From an uncultured Roseburia sp. (lineage in GTDB: Bacteria; Bacillota; Clostridia; Lachnospirales; Lachnospiraceae), in contig CAKRCJ010000033.1 in NCBI GenBank assembly GCA_934307185.1, forward strand, positions 1 through 13,084: a DNA stretch of 13,084 nt, given 5' to 3'. Every line of letters starts with the position of its first letter. Positions within the stretch are counted from its first letter, which is position 1. Under the pieces are notes generated by a model. The model did not search any database. It was not told the origin of the DNA and saw only the letters and a list, made by a program, of their open reading frames with translations. A program made the position numbers and the translations under genes. Shown in pieces: positions 7,028-13,084 of the stretch.

Positions 7028-7924
7028 ATGAAAAGAAAATTAACAGCAGCACTTTTGACAGCAGCAATGGCAATTTCACTTACAGCATGTGGAGGTTCGG
7101 ATGAAGCAGCTTCTGAGAAAACAGTGACAGGTGAGACAGCAAGTGTGACAGAGGCAGGTGGTCAAACCTCAGCTTCTGGAAAAGAAGTTTTACGCGTGGC
7201 AATGTCAGCGGATTACGCACCATTTGACTGGCTGCAGGAGGATGATTCCAATGGGGCAGTAATGACAACAAATGGTTCTTATATGAATGGATATGATGTC
7301 CGGGTTGCAAAGTACATAGCAGATGAGCTTGGAATGGAGCTTGAAATTACACAGATTGACTGGGATGGTCTTATTCTTTCCATTCAGTCAGGAAAAGTAG
7401 ATTGTGCGATTGCAGGTATGTCTATTACAAGTGAGAGAGCGCAGTCGGTAGATTTTTCCAATCCTTATTATAATGCAAATATTGTTGCGGTTGTTGCAGG
7501 GGACGGACCGTATGCAGATGTAGTAAATCTGGCAGATTTTAAAGGAGCGACGCTTACATCTACTTTAAATACAGTATGGTATGATGTACTTGACCAGGTG
7601 ACAGACTTTGCAACAAAAGACGCAGCACTTGATACATTTGCTTCCATGGTAGCAGCCGTCCATGCAGGAAAAATTGATGGATTTACCTGTGATATGCCGT
7701 CTGCGAAATCTATTCTAATGACCAATCCGGATTTAAAAATCATTGATTTTGAGGGTGGAACCGGATTTGAAGTAAGCAGCGAGGAGACAGACCTCGGAAT
7801 TCCATGCCAGAAAGGAAATACAGAATTAGTAGATAAAATAAATGAAGTTCTCGCCGGACTTTCACAGGAGGAGCGGGATGCTATGATGGATGAAGCGGTA
7901 GCAGCCCAGCCGGCAAGCAATTAA
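7028..7924 (+). CDS. Amino acid ABC transporter substrate-binding lipoprotein (SBP family 3)
   Basis: A 298-residue solute-binding lipoprotein. The signal peptide has a basic start (MKRK), a hydrophobic core and the lipobox LTAC with lipidated Cys21. A low-complexity Ser/Thr/Glu/Ala linker follows to about residue 52. The family 3 binding fold begins at VLRVAMSADYAPFDW (54-68). The ligand signature is SGKVDCAIAGMSITSERAQSV (121-141) then DFSNPYY (142-148), where Arg137 should bind the ligand carboxylate. An insertion rich in Asn/Ser/Thr (about 71-87) separates the first strand from GYDV. AAGGAGG lies 8 nt before the start. The gene is third, after permease and ATPase, rather than first as in many such operons. 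The exact amino acid cannot be read from sequence. Confidence 0.93.
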   Translation: MKRKLTAALLTAAMAISLTACGGSDEAASEKTVTGETASVTEAGGQTSASGKEVLRVAMSADYAPFDWLQEDDSNGAVMTTNGSYMNGYDVRVAKYIADELGMELEITQIDWDGLILSIQSGKVDCAIAGMSITSERAQSVDFSNPYYNANIVAVVAGDGPYADVVNLADFKGATLTSTLNTVWYDVLDQVTDFATKDAALDTFASMVAAVHAGKIDGFTCDMPSAKSILMTNPDLKIIDFEGGTGFEVSSEETDLGIPCQKGNTELVDKINEVLAGLSQEERDAMMDEAVAAQPASN

Positions 7925-7925
7925 T

Positions 7926-9254
7926 ATGGAACAGGCAGGCGTAGAAAAAAAATTTGGAAAATATGTCATGGCTTCCATGATCACCATGTTTCTCCAAAGT
8001 GCCTATTCTGTAATTGATGGTTTATTTGTCAGTAATTTAATAGGTGATACGGCATTATCCGCAGTCAATGTTGCGTGGCCGGTTATTGCAGTTGTGACTG
8101 CAATCGGCACCGGCATTGGATGCGGAGGCGCCGTAATAATGTCAACAAAACAAGGACAGGGAAAAAGGGAAGAGTCGAACATTGTACGTGCAAATATCAT
8201 TTTGGCATTATTGGCATCGAGTATTGTAGTTACGATTTTATTCCTTTTTTTATTAACTCCGTTATTGAAATTAATGGGGGCAGAGGGAGAACTATTGCGG
8301 TTGTCACAAATATATGGAAGAGTGATGCTAACAGGCGGCGTGCTTCAGATTTTATCCTGTGGATTAACACCTCTTCTCCGCAATGACAACCGTGCGGTAA
8401 GTGCCATGGTTATTATGGTTGGTGGATTAGTTACCAATCTTTTCCTTGATTTTATATTTATGTATGTGTTTCATTTAGGGATAGGAGGGGCAGCGGGAGC
8501 ATCACTTTGTGCACAGTTATTTACGACAGTCTGCTGTCTGGTCATTCTTATTACCAAAAAACAGGATCCAATCCGGTTTTCACAGTTTAAAATAAAAAAA
8601 GAATACTGGAAAAAGATATTTAAAACAGCAGTTTCACCGTTTGGAATATCACTTACACCGTCATTGTTAATTTTATATCACAATGTTGCGTGTCTGAAAT
8701 ATGGTGGAGACCTTGCGGTAAATGCATATGCACTTATCAGTTCCACGGTTGGCTCTTACAGGGTGCTTCTGATTGGTATTGCAGAAGGAATTCAGCCGTT
8801 AGCAAGCTTTGCTTATGGAGCACATGATTTTAAGGCAATAAGAAGTATCCGGAATAAAGCAATTATTACAGCGGTAAGTGTCAGTTTCTTCCTATTTATA
8901 TTTACAATTGCAACAGCAAAGTTTTATCCGGCTGTTTATGGATATCGTGGAGAAGCAGCAGAGCTTGGTTATCATGCAGTTATGCTTACAGCAGCACAGC
9001 TTATTTTTACAGGGCTTGTCCGTGTGACAAATTCATTTTTCTATTCCGTCGGAAAAGATAAATATTCACTGTTTATGATTTATTTTGACCCGGTTATTAT
9101 GACACCGCTTACGCTTCTTATTCTTCCACGAATTTTTGACCTGGATGGAATTTGGATAACAGCAGTTGTAACGCAGTTTATTTTAAATATTGTGGCTTTT
9201 GGAATGTTTATAACCCATGAAAAAGAAATGAAAAAAATGGAAGCTTCCATATAA
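7926..9254 (+). CDS. MATE-family multidrug/organic cation antiporter
   Basis: A 442-residue polytopic membrane protein, with about 12 hydrophobic helices arranged as two related halves, the usual MATE size. The first helix carries MFLQSAYSVIDGLFVSNLIG (residues 21-40), a typical family N-terminus, and a GxGxGCGGAV stretch follows at about 57-68. Members export drugs or metabolites using Na+ or H+ gradients. The start ATG lies 1 nt after the stop of the binding-protein gene and no ribosome binding site is visible before it, so translation probably depends on ribosomes finishing the upstream gene. This places it firmly in the ABC operon. Its substrate is unknown; export of a product made from the imported amino acid is one idea, not shown by the sequence. 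A strong terminator begins at the last base of its stop. Confidence 0.9.
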   Translation: MEQAGVEKKFGKYVMASMITMFLQSAYSVIDGLFVSNLIGDTALSAVNVAWPVIAVVTAIGTGIGCGGAVIMSTKQGQGKREESNIVRANIILALLASSIVVTILFLFLLTPLLKLMGAEGELLRLSQIYGRVMLTGGVLQILSCGLTPLLRNDNRAVSAMVIMVGGLVTNLFLDFIFMYVFHLGIGGAAGASLCAQLFTTVCCLVILITKKQDPIRFSQFKIKKEYWKKIFKTAVSPFGISLTPSLLILYHNVACLKYGGDLAVNAYALISSTVGSYRVLLIGIAEGIQPLASFAYGAHDFKAIRSIRNKAIITAVSVSFFLFIFTIATAKFYPAVYGYRGEAAELGYHAVMLTAAQLIFTGLVRVTNSFFYSVGKDKYSLFMIYFDPVIMTPLTLLILPRIFDLDGIWITAVVTQFILNIVAFGMFITHEKEMKKMEASI

Positions 9255-9305
9255 AAAGGAACGAAAAAAAGATGGCCGGTACACCATCTTTTTTTCATTC
9301 CTTTT
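9254..9305. terminator. Long bidirectional intrinsic terminator
   Basis: AAAAGGAA (9254-9261) and AAAAAAAGATGG (9264-9275) pair with CCATCTTTTTTT (9284-9295) and TTCCTTTT (9298-9305), giving 20 bp interrupted by one 2-nt internal loop. The run of T on either strand lets it stop both the rightward ABC/MATE operon and the leftward crt gene. Confidence 0.85.
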
Positions 9306-9346
9306 CCATAATTGTTGAAATAAAATGTTTGTTAATGTTTATATAA

Positions 9347-9364
9347 ATAGGAAAATATTCCTAT
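9347..9364. other. Short AT-rich hairpin downstream of crt
   Basis: ATAGGAA (9347-9353) pairs perfectly with TTCCTAT (9358-9364) around a 4-nt loop. It lies about 15 nt past the crt stop on the minus strand. It may protect the 3' end or be a weak terminator ahead of the main one. Confidence 0.3.
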
Positions 9365-9379
9365 ATATTAAAACCGGAT

Positions 9380-10183
9380 TTAGAAATCGGTAAGGTCAGC
9401 TTTTCTCTTCTCTAAGAAGGCACCCATTCCTTCTTTTTTATCATGTGTATCATTTACAACACCGAAAAGATTTGCTTCCATTTCAACTGCATTCTTAATA
9501 TCCATATCATAACCATTGTTGATTGCTGCTTTTGCAACAGATACAGCATAGCTTCCTTTAGAGATAATTTTCTCTGCCATAGCTTTTGCAGTTGGCATTA
9601 ATTCTTCTTTTTCGACAACTTTGTTTACTAAGCCGATGCGGTAAGCTTCAGCGGCATCAATATTGTCACATGTGAAAATCATTTCTTTTGCACGTCCCAT
9701 ACCAACTAAGCGGGCAAGTCTCTGTGTACCACCGAAACCAGGAATAATTCCAAGACCACATTCCGGTTGGCCAAAGATTGCATTGTCAGATGCAATACGG
9801 ATATCACATGCCATGGCAATTTCACATCCACCACCAAGTGCGAAACCGTTAACGGCTGCGATTGTAACCTGACGCATATTCATTAATTTGAAGAACGGAA
9901 CAGAAGCTTTGATACCGAATGCTCTTGCTTCTGGAGCTGTAAAGTTAACCATCTCTGCAATATCAGCACCTGCAACGAAAGATTTGAATGCATTATCCTT
10001 CTTGTCAGGACCACCTGTTAAGATTACAACCTTGACATCATCTCTTCCTTCGATTTCTGTTAAAGCTGTGTTTAATTCGTCTAATGTTTCACTGTTTAAT
10101 GCATTTAATGCTGCTGGTCTTGAGATGGTAAGAACGGCAATTTCATTCTCCACATCTAATTTTAAATTGTTGAATTCGCTCAC
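9380..10183 (-). CDS. crt: Enoyl-CoA hydratase / 3-hydroxybutyryl-CoA dehydratase (crotonase)
   Basis: A 267-residue crotonase-fold enzyme, expected to interconvert 3-hydroxybutyryl-CoA and crotonyl-CoA in butyrate formation. The oxyanion-hole region is SFVAGADI (68-75) and NGFALGGGCE (112-121). The two catalytic glutamates are E121 and E141 (in GQPECGLG). PGFGGTQRL (148-156) is typical. The start is a GTG at 10183, placed 7 nt after AGGAGGG. The longer frame from an ATG at 10222 would have to begin upstream of this site. About ten residues (PDKKDNAFKS, 59-68) are longer than in many crotonases. Leu is largely TTA and Arg largely AGA, unlike neighbouring genes, which fits high expression. Partner genes (thl, hbd, bcd, etf) are not adjacent. 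Other short-chain enoyl-CoAs remain possible. Confidence 0.88.
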   Translation of the reverse strand: MSEFNNLKLDVENEIAVLTISRPAALNALNSETLDELNTALTEIEGRDDVKVVILTGGPDKKDNAFKSFVAGADIAEMVNFTAPEARAFGIKASVPFFKLMNMRQVTIAAVNGFALGGGCEIAMACDIRIASDNAIFGQPECGLGIIPGFGGTQRLARLVGMGRAKEMIFTCDNIDAAEAYRIGLVNKVVEKEELMPTAKAMAEKIISKGSYAVSVAKAAINNGYDMDIKNAVEMEANLFGVVNDTHDKKEGMGAFLEKRKADLTDF

Positions 10184-10236
10184 GATAATACCCTCCTGAA
10201 TAGATTGATAAAAAATTAACAATACATGTTATATCT

Positions 10237-10265
10237 AGGGTACTTCTTTTAAGAGAATTTGTCAA
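10237..10265 (-). promoter_or_regulatory. Promoter of crt
   Basis: On the minus strand, a perfect TTGACA (10265-10260) is followed after 17 bp by TACCCT (10242-10237), a weak -10 box matching 3 of 6 bases. It sits about 50 bp before the GTG start. Confidence 0.45.
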
Positions 10266-10319
10266 TAAGAAGCAGGATAAAACTTTTCTAAAATTTGAAA
10301 AAAATGTAAAATCAATCCA

Positions 10320-10348
10320 TTTACACAGACGAAGTTTCTATTTATAAT
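10320..10348 (+). promoter_or_regulatory. Promoter of mutY
   Basis: TTTACA (10320-10325) and a perfect TATAAT (10343-10348) are separated by 17 bp. Transcription would start near 10355, about 43 nt before the ATG. It is divergent from the crt promoter, with 54 bp between the two -35 boxes. Confidence 0.75.
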
Positions 10349-10397
10349 GTGCGTATGTGAAAAAATCAGGCACAAATAATGAAGTAAGGAAGAAAAA

Positions 10398-11507
10398 ATG
10401 TTAACAGATTTTGATTTGGAAATATTAACGGAACCGTTATTAGACTGGTTTTCACGCCACGCAAGAGTGCTTCCATGGAGAGAAGAGGCAACGCCTTACC
10501 GGGTATGGGTTTCGGAAATTATGCTGCAGCAGACGCGTGTGGAGGCGGTAAAGCCATATTTTGAACGTTTCTTAAAGAGACTGCCGGATGTGTCTGCGCT
10601 TGCAGAATGTCCGGAGGATGAGCTTTTAAAGCTGTGGGAAGGACTTGGTTATTATAACCGGGTGCGGAATATGCAAAAAGCTGCCATACAGGTTGTGGAA
10701 GAGTATGGAGGGGAACTTCCGGCAGACTATGAAAAGCTGTTGGAGTTGAAAGGAATTGGAAGCTACACAGCAGGTGCCATTGCCTCGATTGCATTTCAAA
10801 TCCCGGTTCCGGCAGTAGACGGAAATGTTTTCCGGGTTCTTACGAGGGTCACAGCAGATGAGTCAGATATTACAAAGGCATCTTTCCGGACAAAGCTTGA
10901 GGGGCTGCTTCGGGAAAATATGCAGGAAATGAAAAATCCGGGTGCATACAATCAGGCTTTAATGGAGCTTGGTGCAACCGTGTGTCTTCCAAATGGTGCG
11001 CCTTTGTGTGAAAAATGTCCATGGTGTGATTTTTGTCTTGCAAAAAAAGAGGGACGGATTATGGAGTTCCCGGTGAAAAGCAAAGCCAAGGAACGCCGGA
11101 TTGAAAACAGGACAGTGCTTGTGATAAGGGATGCCGACAAAGTTGCTATCCGGAAAAGACCAAAGAAAGGACTTTTAGCGGGCTTGTACGAACTTCCGAA
11201 TATCGAAGGAAATTATTCACAGGATGAAATTATTGAATATGTAAAAAGATTAAAGCTTTCGCCTATCCGTATTCAAAAGCTTAGTGATGCAAAGCATATT
11301 TTTTCCCATATTGAGTGGAGAATGGAGGGGTATGCAATTCTTGTGGAGGAGGCAGGATTTGCGGAAAATACGGATTTGAACGGAGACGAAAATCTGATTT
11401 TTGTAGATGCAGAAAGCTCGCAGGAAAAATATGCAATCCCATCGGCATTTGCCGCGTATGCAAAATATATGAACATAAAACTTGGAAATGAAAAATTTAT
11501 GGAATAA
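10398..11507 (+). CDS. mutY: A/G-specific adenine DNA glycosylase
   Basis: A 369-residue base-excision repair enzyme that removes adenine mispaired with 8-oxoguanine. The HhH-GPD domain includes LPWREEATPYRVWVSEIMLQQT (25-46), with catalytic Glu40, the helix-hairpin-helix LKGIGSYTAGAIASIAF (117-133), and Asp141 in VDGNVFRVL. The [4Fe-4S] loop uses Cys196, Cys204, Cys207 and Cys213, spaced C-x7-C-x2-C-x5-C. This is one residue longer in the first gap than the textbook C-x6-C, and an extra Cys210 is present. A NUDIX-like C-terminal domain (about 238-355) contains the FSHIEWRM stretch (302-309) expected for 8-oxoG recognition. AAGGAAG precedes the start. It is alone in its transcript, between its own promoter and a GC-rich hairpin. 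Confidence 0.95.
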   Translation: MLTDFDLEILTEPLLDWFSRHARVLPWREEATPYRVWVSEIMLQQTRVEAVKPYFERFLKRLPDVSALAECPEDELLKLWEGLGYYNRVRNMQKAAIQVVEEYGGELPADYEKLLELKGIGSYTAGAIASIAFQIPVPAVDGNVFRVLTRVTADESDITKASFRTKLEGLLRENMQEMKNPGAYNQALMELGATVCLPNGAPLCEKCPWCDFCLAKKEGRIMEFPVKSKAKERRIENRTVLVIRDADKVAIRKRPKKGLLAGLYELPNIEGNYSQDEIIEYVKRLKLSPIRIQKLSDAKHIFSHIEWRMEGYAILVEEAGFAENTDLNGDENLIFVDAESSQEKYAIPSAFAAYAKYMNIKLGNEKFME

Positions 11508-11517
11508 AAAAGAGGGA

Positions 11518-11536
11518 GCCGGTGCATCGCACCGGC
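11518..11536. other. GC-rich perfect hairpin after mutY
   Basis: GCCGGTGC (11518-11525) pairs with GCACCGGC (11529-11536) around ATC. It lies 10 bp past the mutY stop but no T run follows on the plus strand. On the minus strand it is followed by TCCCTCTTTTTT. It may stop transcripts imperfectly or mark the 3' end of mutY mRNA. Confidence 0.5.
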
Positions 11537-11566
11537 CATTCATATGAAAAAGATTGTGTATTGAAA

Positions 11567-11705
11567 GTGAAATGATTCACTGTTTTCTGGGAGGAACCTT
11601 GCTTACTGGTTAAGCAAGGCAACTTGGAAATTGCTTTCCAAGTATGAAAAAAGTTCTATGAAAATTTTCTTGTTGTCTTAACTTATACCTAGAGTATAAA
11701 GTTGA
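11567..11705. other. Cluster of perfect hairpins; possible structured RNA
   Basis: Four stem-loops follow closely: GTGAA/TTCAC (11567-11580), CCTTGCTTA/TAAGCAAGG (11597-11619, 9 bp), ACTTGGAAA/TTTCCAAGT (11622-11643, 9 bp), and TTAACTTATAC with GTATAAAGTTGA (11678-11705, one bulge and one G-T pair). A small TGAAC/GTTCA stem lies at 11754-11768. No reading frame or promoter explains them. The 377-bp gap could hold a small RNA or a long mutY 3' region. I do not recognise a known RNA family. Confidence 0.35.
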
Positions 11706-11814
11706 ATTATGTCTATCGTATGAGTGGTTTGTGAGATTTTTGTTAATAAAATATGAACAAAAAGTTCAAAATAAAGAAAAAGTCATTCTTTGGAAAGTCT
11801 TAAGAAAAAATAAA

Positions 11815-11843
11815 TTGGCTTGCGCATATAAAATATGTATAAT
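11815..11843 (+). promoter_or_regulatory. Promoter of the glycosyltransferase gene
   Basis: TTGGCT (11815-11820) and a perfect TATAAT (11838-11843) are separated by 17 bp. Transcription would start near 11850, so the in-frame ATG at 11849 cannot be the real start and the leader is about 35 nt. Confidence 0.7.
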
Positions 11844-11884
11844 AGAGATTGTATTACAGTATATCAGCAGGAAAGGATAAAGTT

Positions 11885-12898
11885 ATGAAATTACTTACTT
11901 TTGCAATCCCGTCTTACAATTCACAGGATTACATGGAACATTGTATTAATTCTCTGTTGCCGGGGGGCGATGATGTAGAGATTCTTATAGTAGATGATGG
12001 TTCAAAGGACCGTACTGCGGAAATCGCAGATGAGTATGAGAAAAAATATCCGGGAATTATCCGTGCCATTCATCAGGAAAATGGTGGACATGGAGAGGCG
12101 GTTAACGCCGGTATAAGAAATGCAACCGGGTTATTTTTTAAAGTTGTCGACAGTGATGACTGGGTTGATTTGGACGCATATAAAAAGGTTTTGGATAAAC
12201 TGCGTGAGCTTGCTGGTGGAGATACCGTGCTCGATATGTTTATTGCAAACTATGTTTATGAAAAAGAAGGGGCAAAACACAAAAAAGTAATGCGTTATTC
12301 CTCCCTTCCACAGGATAAGATTTTTACCTGGAGTGAAGCCGGAAGATTTCATAAAGGACAGTATATATTAATGCACTCTGTCATTTACCGTACACAGTTG
12401 TTAAGAGAATGTGGCTTGGAATTGCCAAAGCATACTTTTTATGTAGATAATATTTATGTTTACAAACCATTACCAAGCGTAAAACATATGTATTATATGG
12501 ATGTGGATTTTTATCGTTACTTTATTGGACGTGATGATCAGTCGGTCAATGAGAAGGTAATGATCAGCCGTATCGATCAGCAGATTAAAGTAAATAAAAT
12601 CATGGTTGACGCATTTGACCTCTGGAAAATCCAAAATCCAAAACTGCGTCATTATATGTTTAATTATCTTGAAATTATTACGGTTATCTCCACAATTATG
12701 CTAATCCGTTCCGGCACAGAGGAAAATCTTGAGAAGAAACGTGAGCTGTGGAAGTATATTAAAGACCATGATATCCGTCTGTTCCATCATTTAAGAAACG
12801 GTATTATGGGAAATGCAATGAATCTTCCAGGTAAGGGTGGAAGAAAAATTTCGGTTGCGGCTTATAAATTGTCGCAGAAAATTGTGGGCTTTAATTAA
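11885..12898 (+). CDS. Family 2 glycosyltransferase
   Basis: A 337-residue GT-A-fold transferase that would move a sugar from a nucleotide sugar to a glycan, lipid or protein acceptor at the cytoplasmic face. The N-terminus LTFAIPSYNSQDYMEHCINSL (residues 4-24) is the standard GT2 opening. VDDGSKD (36-42) binds the nucleotide. QENGGHGEAVNAGI (64-77) and the DxD-like DSDDW (89-93) complete the donor site with its metal ligand. A helical C-terminal part from about residue 230 lacks a clear membrane anchor, though residues 265-281 are hydrophobic. The start at 11885 follows AAAGGA and lies within the predicted transcript. It has its own promoter and no other glycan genes near it, so its product is unknown. 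A 53-bp repeat begins 2 nt past the stop, and no usual terminator is seen. Confidence 0.88.
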   Translation: MKLLTFAIPSYNSQDYMEHCINSLLPGGDDVEILIVDDGSKDRTAEIADEYEKKYPGIIRAIHQENGGHGEAVNAGIRNATGLFFKVVDSDDWVDLDAYKKVLDKLRELAGGDTVLDMFIANYVYEKEGAKHKKVMRYSSLPQDKIFTWSEAGRFHKGQYILMHSVIYRTQLLRECGLELPKHTFYVDNIYVYKPLPSVKHMYYMDVDFYRYFIGRDDQSVNEKVMISRIDQQIKVNKIMVDAFDLWKIQNPKLRHYMFNYLEIITVISTIMLIRSGTEENLEKKRELWKYIKDHDIRLFHHLRNGIMGNAMNLPGKGGRKISVAAYKLSQKIVGFN

Positions 12899-12899
12899 G

Positions 12900-12952
12900 C
12901 CGGAGTTTAGGTAACATAACACCACAGATTTTTAGGCTGCATTTTATGGTTT
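12900..12952 (-). repeat. 53-bp interspersed repeat, right copy (inverted)
   Basis: This is the inverted partner of the block at 38-90, of equal length, with 43 of 53 identical bases. Reading on the minus strand it starts AAACCATAAAATGCAGCC and ends CCTAAACTCCGG. It begins one base after the glycosyltransferase stop codon. Sequences outside the block do not match on either side, so its edges are sharp. Confidence 0.75.
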
Positions 12953-12992
12953 GTATTCCGTTGAAAAGTACCTGCCCTGTAATTAGATTTTC

Positions 12993-13083
12993 CTGCACCG
13001 GACATTACGATAAGCCTTTATGCAACAAATCATGGAAAGCAATGGCTTCCATGATTTGTTAAAGTCTTATCTCCATGGTGCAG
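12993..13083. repeat. 91-bp imperfect palindrome at the window edge
   Basis: The core pairs AACAAATCATGGAA (13024-13037) with TTCCATGATTTGTT (13047-13060), 14 bp without a mismatch. Outward, CTTT (13016-13019) pairs with AAAG (13061-13064), GATAAG (13009-13014) with CTTATC (13066-13071), GGA (13000-13002) with TCC (13072-13074) and CTGCACC (12993-12999) with GGTGCAG (13077-13083), with small bulges between. In all about 34 bp can pair. No T run is seen before the window ends. It may be a structured RNA, a miniature repeat element or a large terminator-like hairpin. Confidence 0.65.
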
Positions 13084-13084
13084 A

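Noticed and set aside
7468..7920. 150-codon antisense open frame opposite the binding-protein gene
   Set aside because: It mirrors a well-recognised gene, has no ribosome binding site and no recognisable protein features.
10184..10222. Longer crotonase start at 10222 (ATG)
   Set aside because: The strong AGGAGGG site lies inside this extension and points to the GTG at 10183; the extra residues do not belong to the crotonase fold.
11849..11884. Longer glycosyltransferase start at 11849
   Set aside because: It lies 6 bases after the TATAAT box, at the transcription start itself, so it would have no leader or ribosome binding site.

Overview
The window looks like chromosome of a low-GC, Gram-positive gut anaerobe of the Clostridia, most likely Lachnospiraceae. 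This rests on the AT-rich intergenic DNA, strong AAGGAGG-type ribosome binding sites, sigma-A-like promoters, a crotonase typical of butyrate producers and the overall gene content. The taxonomic call is inference. All ten protein genes look intact. I see no tRNA, rRNA, CRISPR array, transposase or phage gene.

Layout. Positions 1-158 hold a 53-bp interspersed repeat and the promoter of a small VanZ-like membrane protein gene (159-566, +). Four genes then run leftward: a D-2-hydroxyacid dehydrogenase (4918-3911), a HisC-like aminotransferase (3887-2802), ProC (2734-1922) and a small intracellular GH13 alpha-glucosidase/amylase (1873-563). A 456-bp divergent control region (4919-5374) separates them from a rightward operon: permease, ATPase and lipoprotein binding protein of a polar amino acid ABC transporter, then a MATE-family exporter with 1 nt between stop and start. 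The operon ends at a long terminator (9254-9305) shared with the convergent crotonase gene (10183-9380, GTG start). mutY (10398-11507) is divergent from crt. A 377-bp hairpin-rich gap follows, then a family 2 glycosyltransferase (11885-12898). Two bases past its stop lies an inverted copy of the 53-bp repeat, followed by a 91-bp imperfect palindrome that reaches the window edge.

How the genes may work together. The centre pairs amino acid import with transamination and 2-keto-acid reduction, read divergently from one control region. A plausible job is uptake of an amino acid, removal of its amino group and reduction of the keto acid to a D-2-hydroxy acid. The substrate cannot be read from sequence, and ProC and the GH13 enzyme may simply be neighbours.

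Most unusual points: the pair of inverted 53-bp repeats bracketing about 12.9 kb; an intrinsic terminator inside the leader of the ABC operon with a duplicated ribosome binding site behind it; an ABC signature reading LYGGM in place of LSGGQ; and the structured intergenic segment after mutY. No clearly new defence or mobile system is visible.
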